Source of the DNA: CAYGDP01 sp964348665
GTDB lineage: Bacteria > Verrucomicrobiota > Verrucomicrobiia > Palsa-1439 > CAYGDP01
DNA: 64,000 bases
Assembly: GCA_964348665.1 (NCBI GenBank)
Contig: CAYGDP010000021.1
Span: 1-64,000 of the forward strand
Reading direction: 5' to 3'
Part shown: piece by piece, positions 1-9,220 of the stretch
Layout: each line of letters starts with the position of its first letter
How positions within the stretch are numbered: position 1 is the stretch's first letter
Notes under the pieces: generated by a model
Database searches by the model: none
What the model saw: only the letters and a program-made list of their open reading frames with translations
Told to the model about the DNA's origin: nothing
Translations under genes and position numbers: made by a program

Positions 1-275
1 TCTTTCTTGGCGATGCCGGAAAGCGTGTCGCCTTTGGCCACGGAGTAGCTGCGTTCGGCGGCAACGGGTGGCGGCGGAGGGGGAGGAGGTGGCGGCGCGA
101 TAATATTTGTGGGAGGTGGTGGGACGACCGTCTCCGCTGGTTGCGCTTGCGCGGTTTTATCTTTATCTTTTTTCCACGCCTGGGGCGCGGTTTTACAGCC
201 GCCGATCAGCAGCACGCCGCCGATGACGACGACGTGCAGTGCGATGACTGCGGCGATTACGACTGGGGTTTTCAT
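1..275 (-). CDS. LysM-domain lipoprotein-like protein, C-terminus beyond window edge
   Basis: Partial gene running off the left edge; 91 codons are visible. The start ATG overlaps the murD stop as ATGA, so it is translationally coupled to the dcw cluster. The product begins with a hydrophobic segment (about residues 4-26) ending in a lipobox-like LIGGC, so it is probably a lipoprotein or a signal-anchored periplasmic protein. Next come a Lys/Asp/Gln-rich stretch and a proline run (about residues 57-68). The last visible residues, YSVAKGDTLSGIAKK, are the start of a LysM peptidoglycan-binding domain. The role is inferred: a wall-binding protein made together with the peptidoglycan synthesis enzymes. 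Whether an enzymatic domain follows cannot be seen. Confidence 0.8.
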   Translation of the reverse strand, partial: MKTPVVIAAVIALHVVVIGGVLLIGGCKTAPQAWKKDKDKTAQAQPAETVVPPPPTNIIAPPPPPPPPPPVAAERSYSVAKGDTLSGIAKK

Positions 276-1669
276 TGGTGTTTACCTTTCTTGGGTTTGG
301 GTTGAGAGCTCGGCGAAACGGCCGAGGCGGTTTGGTTGACAAGCTGGCGAACAATCGTTTTGAACTGCTCGCCACGATCTTCAAAATCCTTGAACATATC
401 GAAACTTGAGCAAGCGGGAGACAGCAGGACGATATTTCCCTGGCGTGCAGAGAGTTGCGCTGCGCGAACGGCCGCTTCGAAATTTGTCACGCATTCGCAT
501 ATAGCAACATCGCCCCAGCATTGCAACAGCTTCGGCGCGGTTTCTCCGATCAAAATGACTCGTCGAACCTTCGCTTGAATGGCCGGTTTGAGCGCGGAAA
601 AGTCGAACCCCTTGTCCTTGCCGCCCGCGATGAGAATGACCGGTCGAGTCATTCCCGCCAGCGCTTTTTCAACCGCGTCGGGGTTGGTTGCTTTCGAGTC
701 GTTGATGTAATCAACACCGTCCACCGTGGCCACGAACTCGCAGCGATGAGGGCGGGGACGATATTCGCAAACGGCGCGACGAGCGGCGTCGAGAGGCACG
801 GACATGGTCTCGGCGACAGCGAGCGCCGCCATGATATTTTGGGCGTTGTGCGGGCCGCGGAGATGCGTATCGGTGATGGATAACAGCTTTGCGCCGCCGC
901 GCCAAATGGCGCCGTCCTGAAACCGATAGTCTGCCTGGCCGCCACGGTCGCTGAAGGTGATCAAGCGCGCGACCGGCCGGATGCCAAGGGCAGTCAGTTG
1001 TGGAATCGTGTCGGCGTTAATCACGGCAAAATCGTCCGCGGTTTGATTCTCGAACACGCGCGCCTTCGCGCTCGCATAGTCCTGAAGCGAGTTGTACCGG
1101 TCGAGGTGATCGGGAGTGATGTTCAAAAGGACGCTCACTCGCGGATGAAACGACCGGATGGATTCGAGTTGAAAGCTGCTGACTTCGACCGACAACGCAT
1201 CGAGCGGTTCGTCGCATCGCACGGCATCGCAAAGGGCGTGACCGATGTTGCCAGCGGCAAGTGTGCGTTTGCCGCCTGCGCGCAAGACTTGGTCTACCAG
1301 CTCGGTCGTTGTTGTTTTTCCGTTTGTGCCGGTGATGGCAATGATGGGGCAGGGGCAGAGCAAATATCCCAATTCCAATTCGCCGATGACCGTGATTTTG
1401 CGCTCGGCAAGCGACTGGACGAGTGGTTGGCGCGGATCAATGCCGGGACTGGTCACCACCAGATCGAAAGAAAACTCGTTCACGCCGGAGACGGCGAGGC
1501 GGGTTTCGATTCCGCGTTCGCGCAATCTGGCCGCCGATTGTTCGAGCGAGGGGCTGGTGGATTGGTCGAAGGCGACCACGTGGGCGCGCTGGTCGCGCAG
1601 CAGGTTTGCCGCGGCAATGCCGCTTCTTCCGAGTCCCAACACTAATACGCGTTTATCCATAAAGTTCAT
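272..1669 (-). CDS. murD: UDP-N-acetylmuramoylalanine--D-glutamate ligase
   Basis: MurD adds D-glutamate to UDP-MurNAc-L-alanine in the cytoplasm, the second amino acid step of peptidoglycan precursor synthesis. The 465 residues match the family length. Visible features are an N-terminal Rossmann-like GLGRSG (12-17), the Mur ligase ATP-binding loop ITGTNGKTTTT (112-122), a central-domain NITPDHLDRY and the C-terminal-domain NDSKATNPDA. The start MNFMDKR is preceded by AAAGGAA. It lies 37 bp after mraY and overlaps the following LysM gene by 4 bp. An Ala/Ser/Lys-rich tail of about 20 residues follows the conserved fold. Confidence 0.97.
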   Translation of the reverse strand: MNFMDKRVLVLGLGRSGIAAANLLRDQRAHVVAFDQSTSPSLEQSAARLRERGIETRLAVSGVNEFSFDLVVTSPGIDPRQPLVQSLAERKITVIGELELGYLLCPCPIIAITGTNGKTTTTELVDQVLRAGGKRTLAAGNIGHALCDAVRCDEPLDALSVEVSSFQLESIRSFHPRVSVLLNITPDHLDRYNSLQDYASAKARVFENQTADDFAVINADTIPQLTALGIRPVARLITFSDRGGQADYRFQDGAIWRGGAKLLSITDTHLRGPHNAQNIMAALAVAETMSVPLDAARRAVCEYRPRPHRCEFVATVDGVDYINDSKATNPDAVEKALAGMTRPVILIAGGKDKGFDFSALKPAIQAKVRRVILIGETAPKLLQCWGDVAICECVTNFEAAVRAAQLSARQGNIVLLSPACSSFDMFKDFEDRGEQFKTIVRQLVNQTASAVSPSSQPKPKKGKHQ

Positions 1670-1706
1670 TTCCTTTACATTGTGGACGGGTCCGCCGGAG
1701 CGAACC

Positions 1707-2801
1707 TCATCGCAGTTTTAACGTTGCCAGACCGATCAACCCAAAAATGATTGCCAGGATCCAAAACCGAACCACCACGGTTGTCTCTTTCCAGTCGTAT
1801 TCGAAATGATGATGGAGGGGGGACATCTTGAAGATGCGCACGCCTCGTAATTTGAACGACGCCACTTGCAAGATCACCGAAAGCGCTTCCAAGACAAACA
1901 CGCCGCCGATGATAATCAGCGTCAATTCCTGCTTGATCAGGATTGCCACGATTCCAAGCGCGCCGCCGATCGCGAGCGAACCCGTGTCGCCCATGAACAC
2001 TTGCGCCGGATGACAGTTGAACCACAAAAAACCGAGCGTGGCGCCGGCCAACGCCGCGCAGAAAACCACCAGCTCTGCCGAGTTGATCAGGTGCGGAATG
2101 TTCAGGTAGTCGGCGATCTTCGCGTGGGACGCAAGATACGCGATGATAGCGAACATGGACGCCGCGATAAACGAGCAGCCGGCGGCCAGGCCGTCCAATC
2201 CATCGGTCAGATTCACTGCGTTGGCGGTGGCGATGAGAATCAATTCGATGAACACAATCGCCCACAGCCCCATCGACAGGAGAGGCGATTTGAGGAACGG
2301 GACATAGAGTTGTTGCACCAGCGTGGAGGTGTTGTGGTTCAAAAAGAGATACGCGCCAACCGCCAGCCCGAGCAACATTTGCAGCAGAATCTTTTGCGTC
2401 GCAATCAGTCCCTTGGATTGTTTGCGGACCACCTTCAGGTAATCGTCGGAAAATCCAACCACCCCGAGGTACAGCGTGCAGAGCAAGGTTATGATAATGA
2501 ATTGATCGGTCGGTCGCGCCCAGAGGAGCGTCGACGCGGTCAGCGTAGCCAGAATCAAAATCCCGCCCATAGTCGGTGTCCCTGCTTTCTTGCCATGGGT
2601 TTCGTGCAGCTCGCGCAATTCGTCCGCGCCGCGAATTTCCTGGCCGACTTTCAATCGCCGTAACCACGCGATCACCGTCGGGCCAAGCAAGAGCGACAGC
2701 AAAAACGCCGTCAGCAAGGCGCCTCCCGCGCGGAACGTCACGTATTTGAATACACGCAACGGTCCAAACGCATTTTCCCAATCTGACAGATACCAGAGCA
2801 T
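1707..2801 (-). CDS. mraY: Phospho-N-acetylmuramoyl-pentapeptide-transferase
   Basis: MraY is the inner-membrane enzyme that transfers phospho-MurNAc-pentapeptide to undecaprenyl phosphate, giving lipid I. The product has 364 residues with about ten hydrophobic segments. Diagnostic motifs are GTPTMGG (74-80), the catalytic SDDYLKV (Asp pair near 119-120), NAVNLTDGLDGLA, FMGDTGSLAIGG and the late PLHHHFE. It begins 3 bp after the murF stop, so it is almost certainly translationally coupled. A longer reading frame on the same strand in another phase (1675-2808) is a shadow. Confidence 0.97.
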   Translation of the reverse strand: MLWYLSDWENAFGPLRVFKYVTFRAGGALLTAFLLSLLLGPTVIAWLRRLKVGQEIRGADELRELHETHGKKAGTPTMGGILILATLTASTLLWARPTDQFIIITLLCTLYLGVVGFSDDYLKVVRKQSKGLIATQKILLQMLLGLAVGAYLFLNHNTSTLVQQLYVPFLKSPLLSMGLWAIVFIELILIATANAVNLTDGLDGLAAGCSFIAASMFAIIAYLASHAKIADYLNIPHLINSAELVVFCAALAGATLGFLWFNCHPAQVFMGDTGSLAIGGALGIVAILIKQELTLIIIGGVFVLEALSVILQVASFKLRGVRIFKMSPLHHHFEYDWKETTVVVRFWILAIIFGLIGLATLKLR

Positions 2802-2804
2802 CGT

Positions 2805-4223
2805 TCATACCTTCTTGCTAAAATTCTTCCGAAACACCGCGATCGCGTCTTCCAGCTTCGTCGCCCGCGATGCTTTCACTAAAATTGCGTCGCCCCGCCG
2901 CGCCAACCGTGCCAGCGCCGCTCCCGCTTCCGACGCGCTCCCAAATTGTGTTGTGCGAATCAGCCCGCCTTTCTTTGCCGCCTCGGCAATCCATCGCGAT
3001 TGTTCACCCACCACCAACAACGCATCGAGCCTTGACTGGGCGGCTGCGGAACCTACCGCGCGGTGACCCCGCTCGCTCGCTGCGCCCAACTCGGCCATGT
3101 CGCCCAGTAATGCGATGCGGCGTTTGGCCTTGGGAAGGGACGCGAGTGCGTTCAGCGATGCGATCATCGAGTCCGGATTGGCGTTGTAACTGTCGTCAAT
3201 GAGTTGGGTGCCGCCAACGCGCTGGAGGCGCAGACGGCTTTCCGGCGGCTGAAACTTTTTCAAGGCGCGCGCGACGGTTTTGGGGTTCAGTCCAAACTCG
3301 CGCGCCACCGCGGCGGCAAAGAGGGGGCTATAAACCTGATGTTTCCCGACCGCATCGAGCCACACCTCCGGGACTTCGGTTTCATCCTCAAAATGAAGGT
3401 CGAAACAAAGTTTGCCTTTTTCCCAGTGGACATTTTCGGCGCGAACATCGGCCTCGGCTGCAAACCCCGCGGTGATCACTTTTGCCCGGGTGCGTTCCCG
3501 CAACTTCGGAGTGCATTCATCGTCGGCATTGAGCACGGCGCATCCGGAAGTCGGCAGCGCCTCAATCAGCTTCCCTTTTTCGTCGGCGACGGCGGATTTG
3601 TCGCCGAAGAATTCGAGGTGCGCTTCGCCAATGTTGGTGATCACGCCGACCTGCGGGTTGCAGATGTCCACCAGCGGCGGGAGTTCATTGGGATGATTGA
3701 TCCCCAGCTCGAAAACACCGAGTTCGTCGTCGGCATCCGCCCGCAGCACGGAAAGCGGCACGCCGATGTGGTTGTTCAGGTTTCCCTCGCTTTTCACGAC
3801 TTTAAACTTTTCGGTCATCACGGTTGCTATTGCCTCCTTGGTTGTCGTTTTGCCGTTGCTGCCCGTCACGGCGATTGCCCTCATGTTCTTCAATTGCTGC
3901 CGCCGATACGTCCGCGCCGCCGCTTGCAACGCGGCCAATGTGTCGCCCACCACAATCAGCGGGATCCGGCTCGCGCGGGATTCCGCTCCGTCCGCAAATT
4001 CTCGGCAGACCAGTGCTGCCGCTGCGCCCCGCGCCGCCGCTAGCGCCATATACGAGTGGCCATCGAAGCGATCCCCCTTCAGCGCCACGAACAACGCGCC
4101 CCGCGGAATCGATCGTGAATCCGTCGAAACCGCGCGCACGACCGCCTTGGTCCGCTTGGCGGAACCACCCCGTAACTCGCCCTGCGTCGCTTGGGCTAAC
4201 CATTGCAGTGTCAGTTTTTCCAT
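2805..4223 (-). CDS. murF: UDP-N-acetylmuramoyl-tripeptide--D-alanyl-D-alanine ligase
   Basis: MurF adds D-Ala-D-Ala to UDP-MurNAc-tripeptide, completing the cytoplasmic pentapeptide precursor. The 472-residue product has the N-terminal Mur ligase domain with DSRSIPRGALFVAL, the ATP loop TGSNGKTTTKE (120-130), a central NIGEAHLEFFG and the C-terminal DDSYNANPDSM typical of MurF. Its start overlaps the murE end by 13 bp and its end lies 3 bp before mraY. There are no unusual changes at key residues. Confidence 0.97.
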   Translation of the reverse strand: MEKLTLQWLAQATQGELRGGSAKRTKAVVRAVSTDSRSIPRGALFVALKGDRFDGHSYMALAAARGAAAALVCREFADGAESRASRIPLIVVGDTLAALQAAARTYRRQQLKNMRAIAVTGSNGKTTTKEAIATVMTEKFKVVKSEGNLNNHIGVPLSVLRADADDELGVFELGINHPNELPPLVDICNPQVGVITNIGEAHLEFFGDKSAVADEKGKLIEALPTSGCAVLNADDECTPKLRERTRAKVITAGFAAEADVRAENVHWEKGKLCFDLHFEDETEVPEVWLDAVGKHQVYSPLFAAAVAREFGLNPKTVARALKKFQPPESRLRLQRVGGTQLIDDSYNANPDSMIASLNALASLPKAKRRIALLGDMAELGAASERGHRAVGSAAAQSRLDALLVVGEQSRWIAEAAKKGGLIRTTQFGSASEAGAALARLARRGDAILVKASRATKLEDAIAVFRKNFSKKV

Positions 4224-5710
4224 CTCACCAATATTTCTCGTGCCACTTCGCGGTCATCAAACGGCACGATCGTGTCCGCGTACTCCTGGACGGTCTCATG
4301 CCCTTTTCCGGCCAGCAGAACAATGTCGCCTGCTTCCGCCATCTTCAGGGCGCGCTCAATCGCCTGTCGCCGGTCTACGATGACCTCAAATTTCTTTTTG
4401 TCACTAAACCCGGATTCGATCATCCGAATGATTTCTCGCGGGTCTTCCTTGCGGGGGTTGTCACTGGTCAATATCGAGATGTCCGCTCCGTCGTTGGCTG
4501 CCCGTCCCATCAACGCCCGCTTTTTGGTGTCACGGCTGCCGCCAGCGCCAAACACGATGATCAGCCGTTTCGGTTTTAGTTCGCGTAGCGTTGTCAGGAC
4601 ATTGCGTACGGCATCGTCCGTGTGTGCGTAATCCACGAAGACACGGAAGGGCTGGCCTTCGGTAATGGTTTCGAGACGGCCGGGCACGCGCCGGAGTTGT
4701 TCGAGGGCGGCGCTGATGGTTTCGAGAGGGATGCCGAATCCAAGGCCGACGCCAATCGCGGCGAGCGCGTTAGAAACATTGTGACGGCCGATGAGCGGAA
4801 GATTAATCTTGCTGCGGCCGCCGGGAGTTTCGGCCGAAAATTTCGAACCGCCAACGGAAAGGGACACTTCTCTAGCGCGGATATCGGAGTTGCGCGCGAT
4901 GCCAAATGTAAGACAGCGAACGAATGGCGCGAGAGACTCGGCGACCCGCGAGGCTCGCGGATCGTCGGCATTGACGACGGCGAACGATTGTTTTTGACGC
5001 TGACCGAGCGACCGAAACAGAGTCAGCTTGGCGTCGAAGTAGGCGTCCATCGTCTTATGATAATCGAGGTGATCCTGCGTAAGATTGGTGAAAACGGCGG
5101 CGTCAAAATCGATGCCCAGCACGCGTTTTTGATCGAGGGCGTGGCTGGACACTTCCATCGAGCAAGCCTTGGAATCCGCTCGAATCATTTGGGCGAGCAT
5201 TTCTTGCAATTCCAACGCTTGGGGAGTGGTGCGATTGGCCGGGATCGTGCGGTCGCCGATTTCATATCGAACCGTTCCAATCAATCCCGCTTTTTGGCCG
5301 GCGGCCTGAAGGATTTGCTTCGCCATAAACGCTACGGTTGTCTTGCCGTTCGTGCCGGTGATGCCGACCATTTTCAACTTGGTTGCTGGATGACCGTGAA
5401 ACTCGGAGGCCAGTTCGGCCAGAGCTCGACGCGGATCCGCGACGCGCACCAACGTGGTGCGACCGTGCGGAATTCCATTGCGAGTGACAATCACAGCCGC
5501 CGCGCCGCGCTCGATGGCGGCTTCGACAAATCGGTGACCGTCGGTGTTTTCGCCGGGGAGCGCGACGAAAACCGAACCTTGCGTGACGCGGCGAGAGTCA
5601 TAGCAGATCGCGGTGACGTCGCGGTCAAGCGAGCCGTCAATGGCGAGGGGCGCGATGGGTTTAATTAGTGCGGCGAGTTGCATTCGTGCGAGAGGGTTGC
5701 GCGCTGGCAA
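4211..5710 (-). CDS. murE: UDP-N-acetylmuramoyl-tripeptide synthetase, meso-DAP type
   Basis: MurE adds the third residue of the peptide stem. The C-terminal DNPRKEDP (about residue 425) matches the DNPR motif of meso-diaminopimelate-adding enzymes, so the wall is predicted to contain meso-DAP. Other motifs are DSRRVTQGSVFVAL, the ATP loop GTNGKTT (119-125), and EVSSHALDQKR with NLTQDHLDYH in the central domain. The 499 residues fit the family. The annotated start gives a 50-bp overlap with ftsI; an internal Met at residue 10 (start 5683) cuts this to 23 bp and is equally likely. Confidence 0.96.
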   Translation of the reverse strand: MPARNPLARMQLAALIKPIAPLAIDGSLDRDVTAICYDSRRVTQGSVFVALPGENTDGHRFVEAAIERGAAAVIVTRNGIPHGRTTLVRVADPRRALAELASEFHGHPATKLKMVGITGTNGKTTVAFMAKQILQAAGQKAGLIGTVRYEIGDRTIPANRTTPQALELQEMLAQMIRADSKACSMEVSSHALDQKRVLGIDFDAAVFTNLTQDHLDYHKTMDAYFDAKLTLFRSLGQRQKQSFAVVNADDPRASRVAESLAPFVRCLTFGIARNSDIRAREVSLSVGGSKFSAETPGGRSKINLPLIGRHNVSNALAAIGVGLGFGIPLETISAALEQLRRVPGRLETITEGQPFRVFVDYAHTDDAVRNVLTTLRELKPKRLIIVFGAGGSRDTKKRALMGRAANDGADISILTSDNPRKEDPREIIRMIESGFSDKKKFEVIVDRRQAIERALKMAEAGDIVLLAGKGHETVQEYADTIVPFDDREVAREILVRWKN

Positions 5711-7421
5711 TGCGCTTGGTTTTTGCCGCAGTCGGTCGCGGTGGTATGTTCAGATAGGCGGCGGACCGCTCGGCGATCCGGCGAAACACCGGCGCCGCGA
5801 TGTCGCCGCCGTAATACGCGCCTTTGGGTTCGTCGAGAACGACGAGGATGCAGAGTTTGGGATCGTCCGCCGGCAGATAGCCAATGAAACTGCCGATAAA
5901 TTTTGTGTGTGACGGCTGGCCATTTTCGTATTTTTGCGCCGTACCGGTTTTACCCGCGACTTCCCAGTCGGCGAGCATGGCTTTCTTGGCCGTGCCTTCG
6001 TCGGAGACAACCGATTTGAGCGCAGCGTTCATCTGGGCGGATGTTCGCGCCGAAACAGGGCGCGCGATGAGGCGCGGAAAAAATTCGGCGATGGTGGTTG
6101 CGTCTTTCGACCGGATGCGCCGGACGATGTACGGCTGCATCAGTTCTCCGCCATTGCTCATGGCGGCCATGGCGCGGATCATTTGCATCGGCGTGACGGC
6201 GATGGATTGACCCATGGGGATGCGAGTGATTTCCAGTTTTGACCAGCGCTGGACGGGATTGACGATGCCCCGGACTTCCGCGGGAAGGTCCAGGCCGGTG
6301 CGCGACCCGAACCCGAACGCCTCGATGTAATGATAAAGCCGGTGATCGCCCATTTTCAGCCCGATCAACGCGGCGCCGATGTTGCTGGATTTTTGGATGA
6401 TTTGCCAGACGGCAAGATTGCCGTGCGGATGCGCGTCACGGAGCACTTTTCCCGCATAGGTGAACGAGCCATTGTGGCAATTGAACACATCGCCCGGCTT
6501 GACAAGGTTGTCGTTGAGAGCGCCCGCGACGGGGACGATCTTGAACGTCGAGCCAGGCTCGAATGTGTTGACGATGGGAATATTTTTTTGATGTTCGATG
6601 GGGTCGGCGCTTGGTTTGTTCGGGTTAAAGGTGGGATAACTCGCCATCGCTAGCACTTCTCCCGTGCGTGGATGCATCACTATGGCACAGGCGTTGAGCG
6701 GTTGCGAAAGTTTCACCTGCTCCGCCAGCTCCGCTTCGACGATGTCTTGGATCACATGATCGATGGTCAGCTCGACCGTGTATCCGTCCCGCGCGGGGAC
6801 TTCTTCCTGACGCCAGGCGACGATTTCTCGGCCGCGATTGTCGCGCGGCGCGATCCTCCATCCAGCTTGCCCAGCCAGATAAACATCGTACGTGCGCTCG
6901 ATGCCTTGTGTTCCGATTCCATCGAAATCCACAAATCCAAGGGTATGACACAGAGACCGGTCGAGCGGATAGCGGCGCAGAAAATCGTCTTCGTAGCCGA
7001 GCGCGTGAATTTTCAAGCCGCGAAGGGCATCGGTTGTTTCCATCGAAACTTTGCGGGCGAGCACGATATAACGTTTGTTGGTCGCGATTTTTTCGTCGAG
7101 CCACCGGGAATCAAGGGAAAGAAGTTGGACGAGCCGCTGCCGCGCTTCGGATGAGGGGCGACGTTCGCTCCATGTTTTTGCGTCCAAAAAAACGGTTTTG
7201 ACGGGGATGCTGGTGGCCAACAAGGCGCCGTTACGGTCGCGAATGTCTCCGCGCCGGGCGGGGATGATTTGGGTGCGAAGATGCGCGTCATCGGCGCGCT
7301 CGGCAAATTCGTCGTGTTTGACGACTTGAAGGTAGGCGAGCCGCCAGCTTAGACCGACAAACGCCGCTAGGATTACCAGCAGAATGCCCAAGACTCTGTA
7401 TTTTTGATTGTGATTGGTCAT
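5661..7421 (-). CDS. ftsI: Class B penicillin-binding protein, FtsI-type transpeptidase
   Basis: Membrane-anchored septal transpeptidase that crosslinks peptidoglycan in the periplasm. The 586 residues show one N-terminal membrane segment (about 10-30), a PBP dimerisation region with RGDIRDRNGALLA near 58-69, and the transpeptidase domain. The active-site motifs are STFK (291-294, nucleophile Ser), SSN (345-347) and KTGTAQ (near 487). The position between the ftsL-like gene and murE is the standard dcw position for ftsI. The tail after the transpeptidase domain is short and basic. Confidence 0.95.
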   Translation of the reverse strand: MTNHNQKYRVLGILLVILAAFVGLSWRLAYLQVVKHDEFAERADDAHLRTQIIPARRGDIRDRNGALLATSIPVKTVFLDAKTWSERRPSSEARQRLVQLLSLDSRWLDEKIATNKRYIVLARKVSMETTDALRGLKIHALGYEDDFLRRYPLDRSLCHTLGFVDFDGIGTQGIERTYDVYLAGQAGWRIAPRDNRGREIVAWRQEEVPARDGYTVELTIDHVIQDIVEAELAEQVKLSQPLNACAIVMHPRTGEVLAMASYPTFNPNKPSADPIEHQKNIPIVNTFEPGSTFKIVPVAGALNDNLVKPGDVFNCHNGSFTYAGKVLRDAHPHGNLAVWQIIQKSSNIGAALIGLKMGDHRLYHYIEAFGFGSRTGLDLPAEVRGIVNPVQRWSKLEITRIPMGQSIAVTPMQMIRAMAAMSNGGELMQPYIVRRIRSKDATTIAEFFPRLIARPVSARTSAQMNAALKSVVSDEGTAKKAMLADWEVAGKTGTAQKYENGQPSHTKFIGSFIGYLPADDPKLCILVVLDEPKGAYYGGDIAAPVFRRIAERSAAYLNIPPRPTAAKTKRIASAQPSRTNATRRTN

Positions 7422-7463
7422 CGTGCGGTTGACCCTGTCATTATAGATATGATTACGATTTGG

Positions 7464-7922
7464 TTACCCGCCTCGGTGTCGCGGGGGCGGCGAATTCCTC
7501 GCTGTTTGTAGTTTGGTGGGTTTGACGGGCGCTGGTGGAATTGGTTGCGTTGTTGAAGCCGGCGCCTCGGCAAAGAGGATCGGCGGCGGCGCATCATGGA
7601 GCTTGGGTTCGTTCACGCGAACGATCTGCGATTGCTTGGGAACGACCAGGCCGATTTTCCACGCCTGACATTTGTCCAGCAACGCCCGGGGCGATTTGAT
7701 TTCGGCTAGCTTGGCTTGGAGCAGGTCTTGTTTGGCGCGAAGCGCCTTGACGTCTTGCTCGCGCTGGCGAATTTCGTATCCAAGCTGGTGAATCTTGTTT
7801 TTCTGCCAGACGTATCCGAGTGCCGCGCCGCCGACGATTGCCGCGAGCGTCGCTCCGCGCGTTAGTAACCGCCAGCGGAGTGCCGCTGTCGTCTTGCGTT
7901 GGTTGCCAGTCGCCGAAAACAT
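7464..7922 (-). CDS. FtsL-like division protein
   Basis: A 152-residue protein in the classical ftsL position between rsmH and ftsI. It has a short cytoplasmic N-terminus, one membrane segment (about 22-40), then a charged heptad-like region with coiled-coil character (about 44-80), the FtsL/FtsB-type layout. A proline-rich, poorly conserved tail of about 50 residues follows. FtsL sequences diverge strongly, so the call rests on topology and position. The start overlaps the rsmH stop by one base. The expected role is bridging FtsB/FtsQ and the FtsWI synthase. Confidence 0.75.
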   Translation of the reverse strand: MFSATGNQRKTTAALRWRLLTRGATLAAIVGGAALGYVWQKNKIHQLGYEIRQREQDVKALRAKQDLLQAKLAEIKSPRALLDKCQAWKIGLVVPKQSQIVRVNEPKLHDAPPPILFAEAPASTTQPIPPAPVKPTKLQTARNSPPPRHRGG

Positions 7923-8848
7923 CAGAGTTTCTCCGCGATTCGTAGCCGGGCGCTGGTCGCGCGCGGGTTGGCTGCCACTTCAACAGGCGAGGGGACTATC
8001 GCGCGGCGAGTCAGGACGCGCAGGATCCGGGTTGGATTGCACCGACATTCGGGGAAATCCGGCGGACATATGCACTCGCCGCCAAGACGTCGGAAGGTGT
8101 GCTTGACAATGGCATCCTCCCCCGAATGGAATGAAATGACCGCGAGACGCCCGCCGCTGGCTAGCCGTTCGACCGCAGCCGCCAGTCCGCGCTCCAAGTT
8201 GTCTAGCTCGTTGTTCACAGCGATTCGAATCGCCTGAAAAATCCGCGCGGCTGCATCCACGTAGCCGCGCTGCCCCATCCCCACCCTCGAAATTATTTCG
8301 GCCAGATCGGTTGTCGTGACGAATTTTTGCCGCGTCCGCGCCCGCACGATGGCACGAACGACAATTCGCGCACGCCGCTCTTGGCCGAAAGTCTCCAAAA
8401 TGTTCCTCACTTCATCTTCACTCGCTTCGTTCAACAGCCGCGCTGCCGTCAGCGCTTGCCGCCGGTCCATCCGCATATCCAACGGACCTTCTTTCCCATA
8501 ACTAAAACCGCGGTCGGCGCTGTCGAGCTGGTGGCTCGAGACGCCCAGATCGAACAACACGCCGTTCACCGTCAACCAACCAAATTTCGAAGTCACCGCG
8601 CCCAACTCGGCGAAGTTGGCGCGCACCAGCCGGGCGCGTCGGCCGTAGGGTTTTAATCGCCGCCGCGCCGCCGCGATCGCGTCGCCGTCGCGGTCGATGC
8701 CCAAAAGTTCCCCGTCGGGCGAACACGCCTCGAGGATCGCCTCCGCATGTCCGCCCCCACCCAGCGTACCGTCCACATACCTCCCGTGCGGTTTTGGCTG
8801 CACAGCCTCGATGGCTTCGCGGAGTAGGACTGGTTGGTGGTAGGGCAT
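7922..8848 (-). CDS. rsmH: 16S rRNA (cytosine(1402)-N(4))-methyltransferase
   Basis: RsmH (MraW) methylates N4 of C1402 in 16S rRNA with S-adenosylmethionine and is a standard member of the dcw cluster. The start at 8848 gives MPYHQPVLLREA and 308 residues, with AAGGAG nine bases upstream; an in-frame Met 45 bp earlier lies before this site and is unlikely. Motifs are DGTLGGGGHAEAIL (SAM-binding), LFDLGVSSHQLD, DMRMD, and the C-terminal AVISFHSGEDAIVKHTF. Four cysteines near residues 260-270 suggest a small metal-binding or structural loop. Confidence 0.96.
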   Translation of the reverse strand: MPYHQPVLLREAIEAVQPKPHGRYVDGTLGGGGHAEAILEACSPDGELLGIDRDGDAIAAARRRLKPYGRRARLVRANFAELGAVTSKFGWLTVNGVLFDLGVSSHQLDSADRGFSYGKEGPLDMRMDRRQALTAARLLNEASEDEVRNILETFGQERRARIVVRAIVRARTRQKFVTTTDLAEIISRVGMGQRGYVDAAARIFQAIRIAVNNELDNLERGLAAAVERLASGGRLAVISFHSGEDAIVKHTFRRLGGECICPPDFPECRCNPTRILRVLTRRAIVPSPVEVAANPRATSARLRIAEKL

Positions 8849-8862
8849 CCATGTTTTCTCCT

Positions 8863-9195
8863 TTAGGGACGGGCATGACGCACACCGAGCCATTGCAAAA
8901 CCTTGGTGGTGCTATCGCCGCGCAAGGCGCGCAGACGCTTCCCGTTTTCCACGGTTGGTGTCACTGCGTCATCATAAATGTCGCCCCGAATGGTCGATTC
9001 GCGCCGAGGCGGCGGGGGAGCCGGTGTGCTGCGAGTCGGTTTCGCCCCGCTCAATGCGGTGAAATTGTCGATCTGCGTCAGGTCTGTGTACATCGGGCGG
9101 CGGCGCGCGCCAAATTTCCATCCGCGTCCCGCGCTATGGCTAAGCGATCCTCCCATGCTTAGGAATCGTACGAAGTTGACGTTGTTGAATTTCAT
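8863..9195 (-). CDS. Small hypothetical protein between mraZ and rsmH
   Basis: A 110-residue frame filling the space between mraZ and rsmH. The start MKFNNVNFVRFL at 9195 has GGAAA about five bases upstream and lies 25 bp after the mraZ stop; the stop is 14 bp before rsmH. The product is basic and probably disordered, with a Pro/Arg-rich middle (APPPPRRES) and a C-terminal segment with KRLRALRGDSTTKVLQWLG. No hydrophobic segment or known domain is visible. The same frame is open upstream inside mraZ, but that part has no good start. No function assigned. Confidence 0.6.
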   Translation of the reverse strand: MKFNNVNFVRFLSMGGSLSHSAGRGWKFGARRRPMYTDLTQIDNFTALSGAKPTRSTPAPPPPRRESTIRGDIYDDAVTPTVENGKRLRALRGDSTTKVLQWLGVRHARP

Positions 9196-9220
9196 TGGTT
9201 TCCTTTTCTTGGTTGTTGGG

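Noticed and set aside
1675..2808. 377-codon minus-strand frame overlapping mraY
   Set aside because: It is in another phase over nearly all of mraY, has no family motifs, and its composition is that of a shadow frame.
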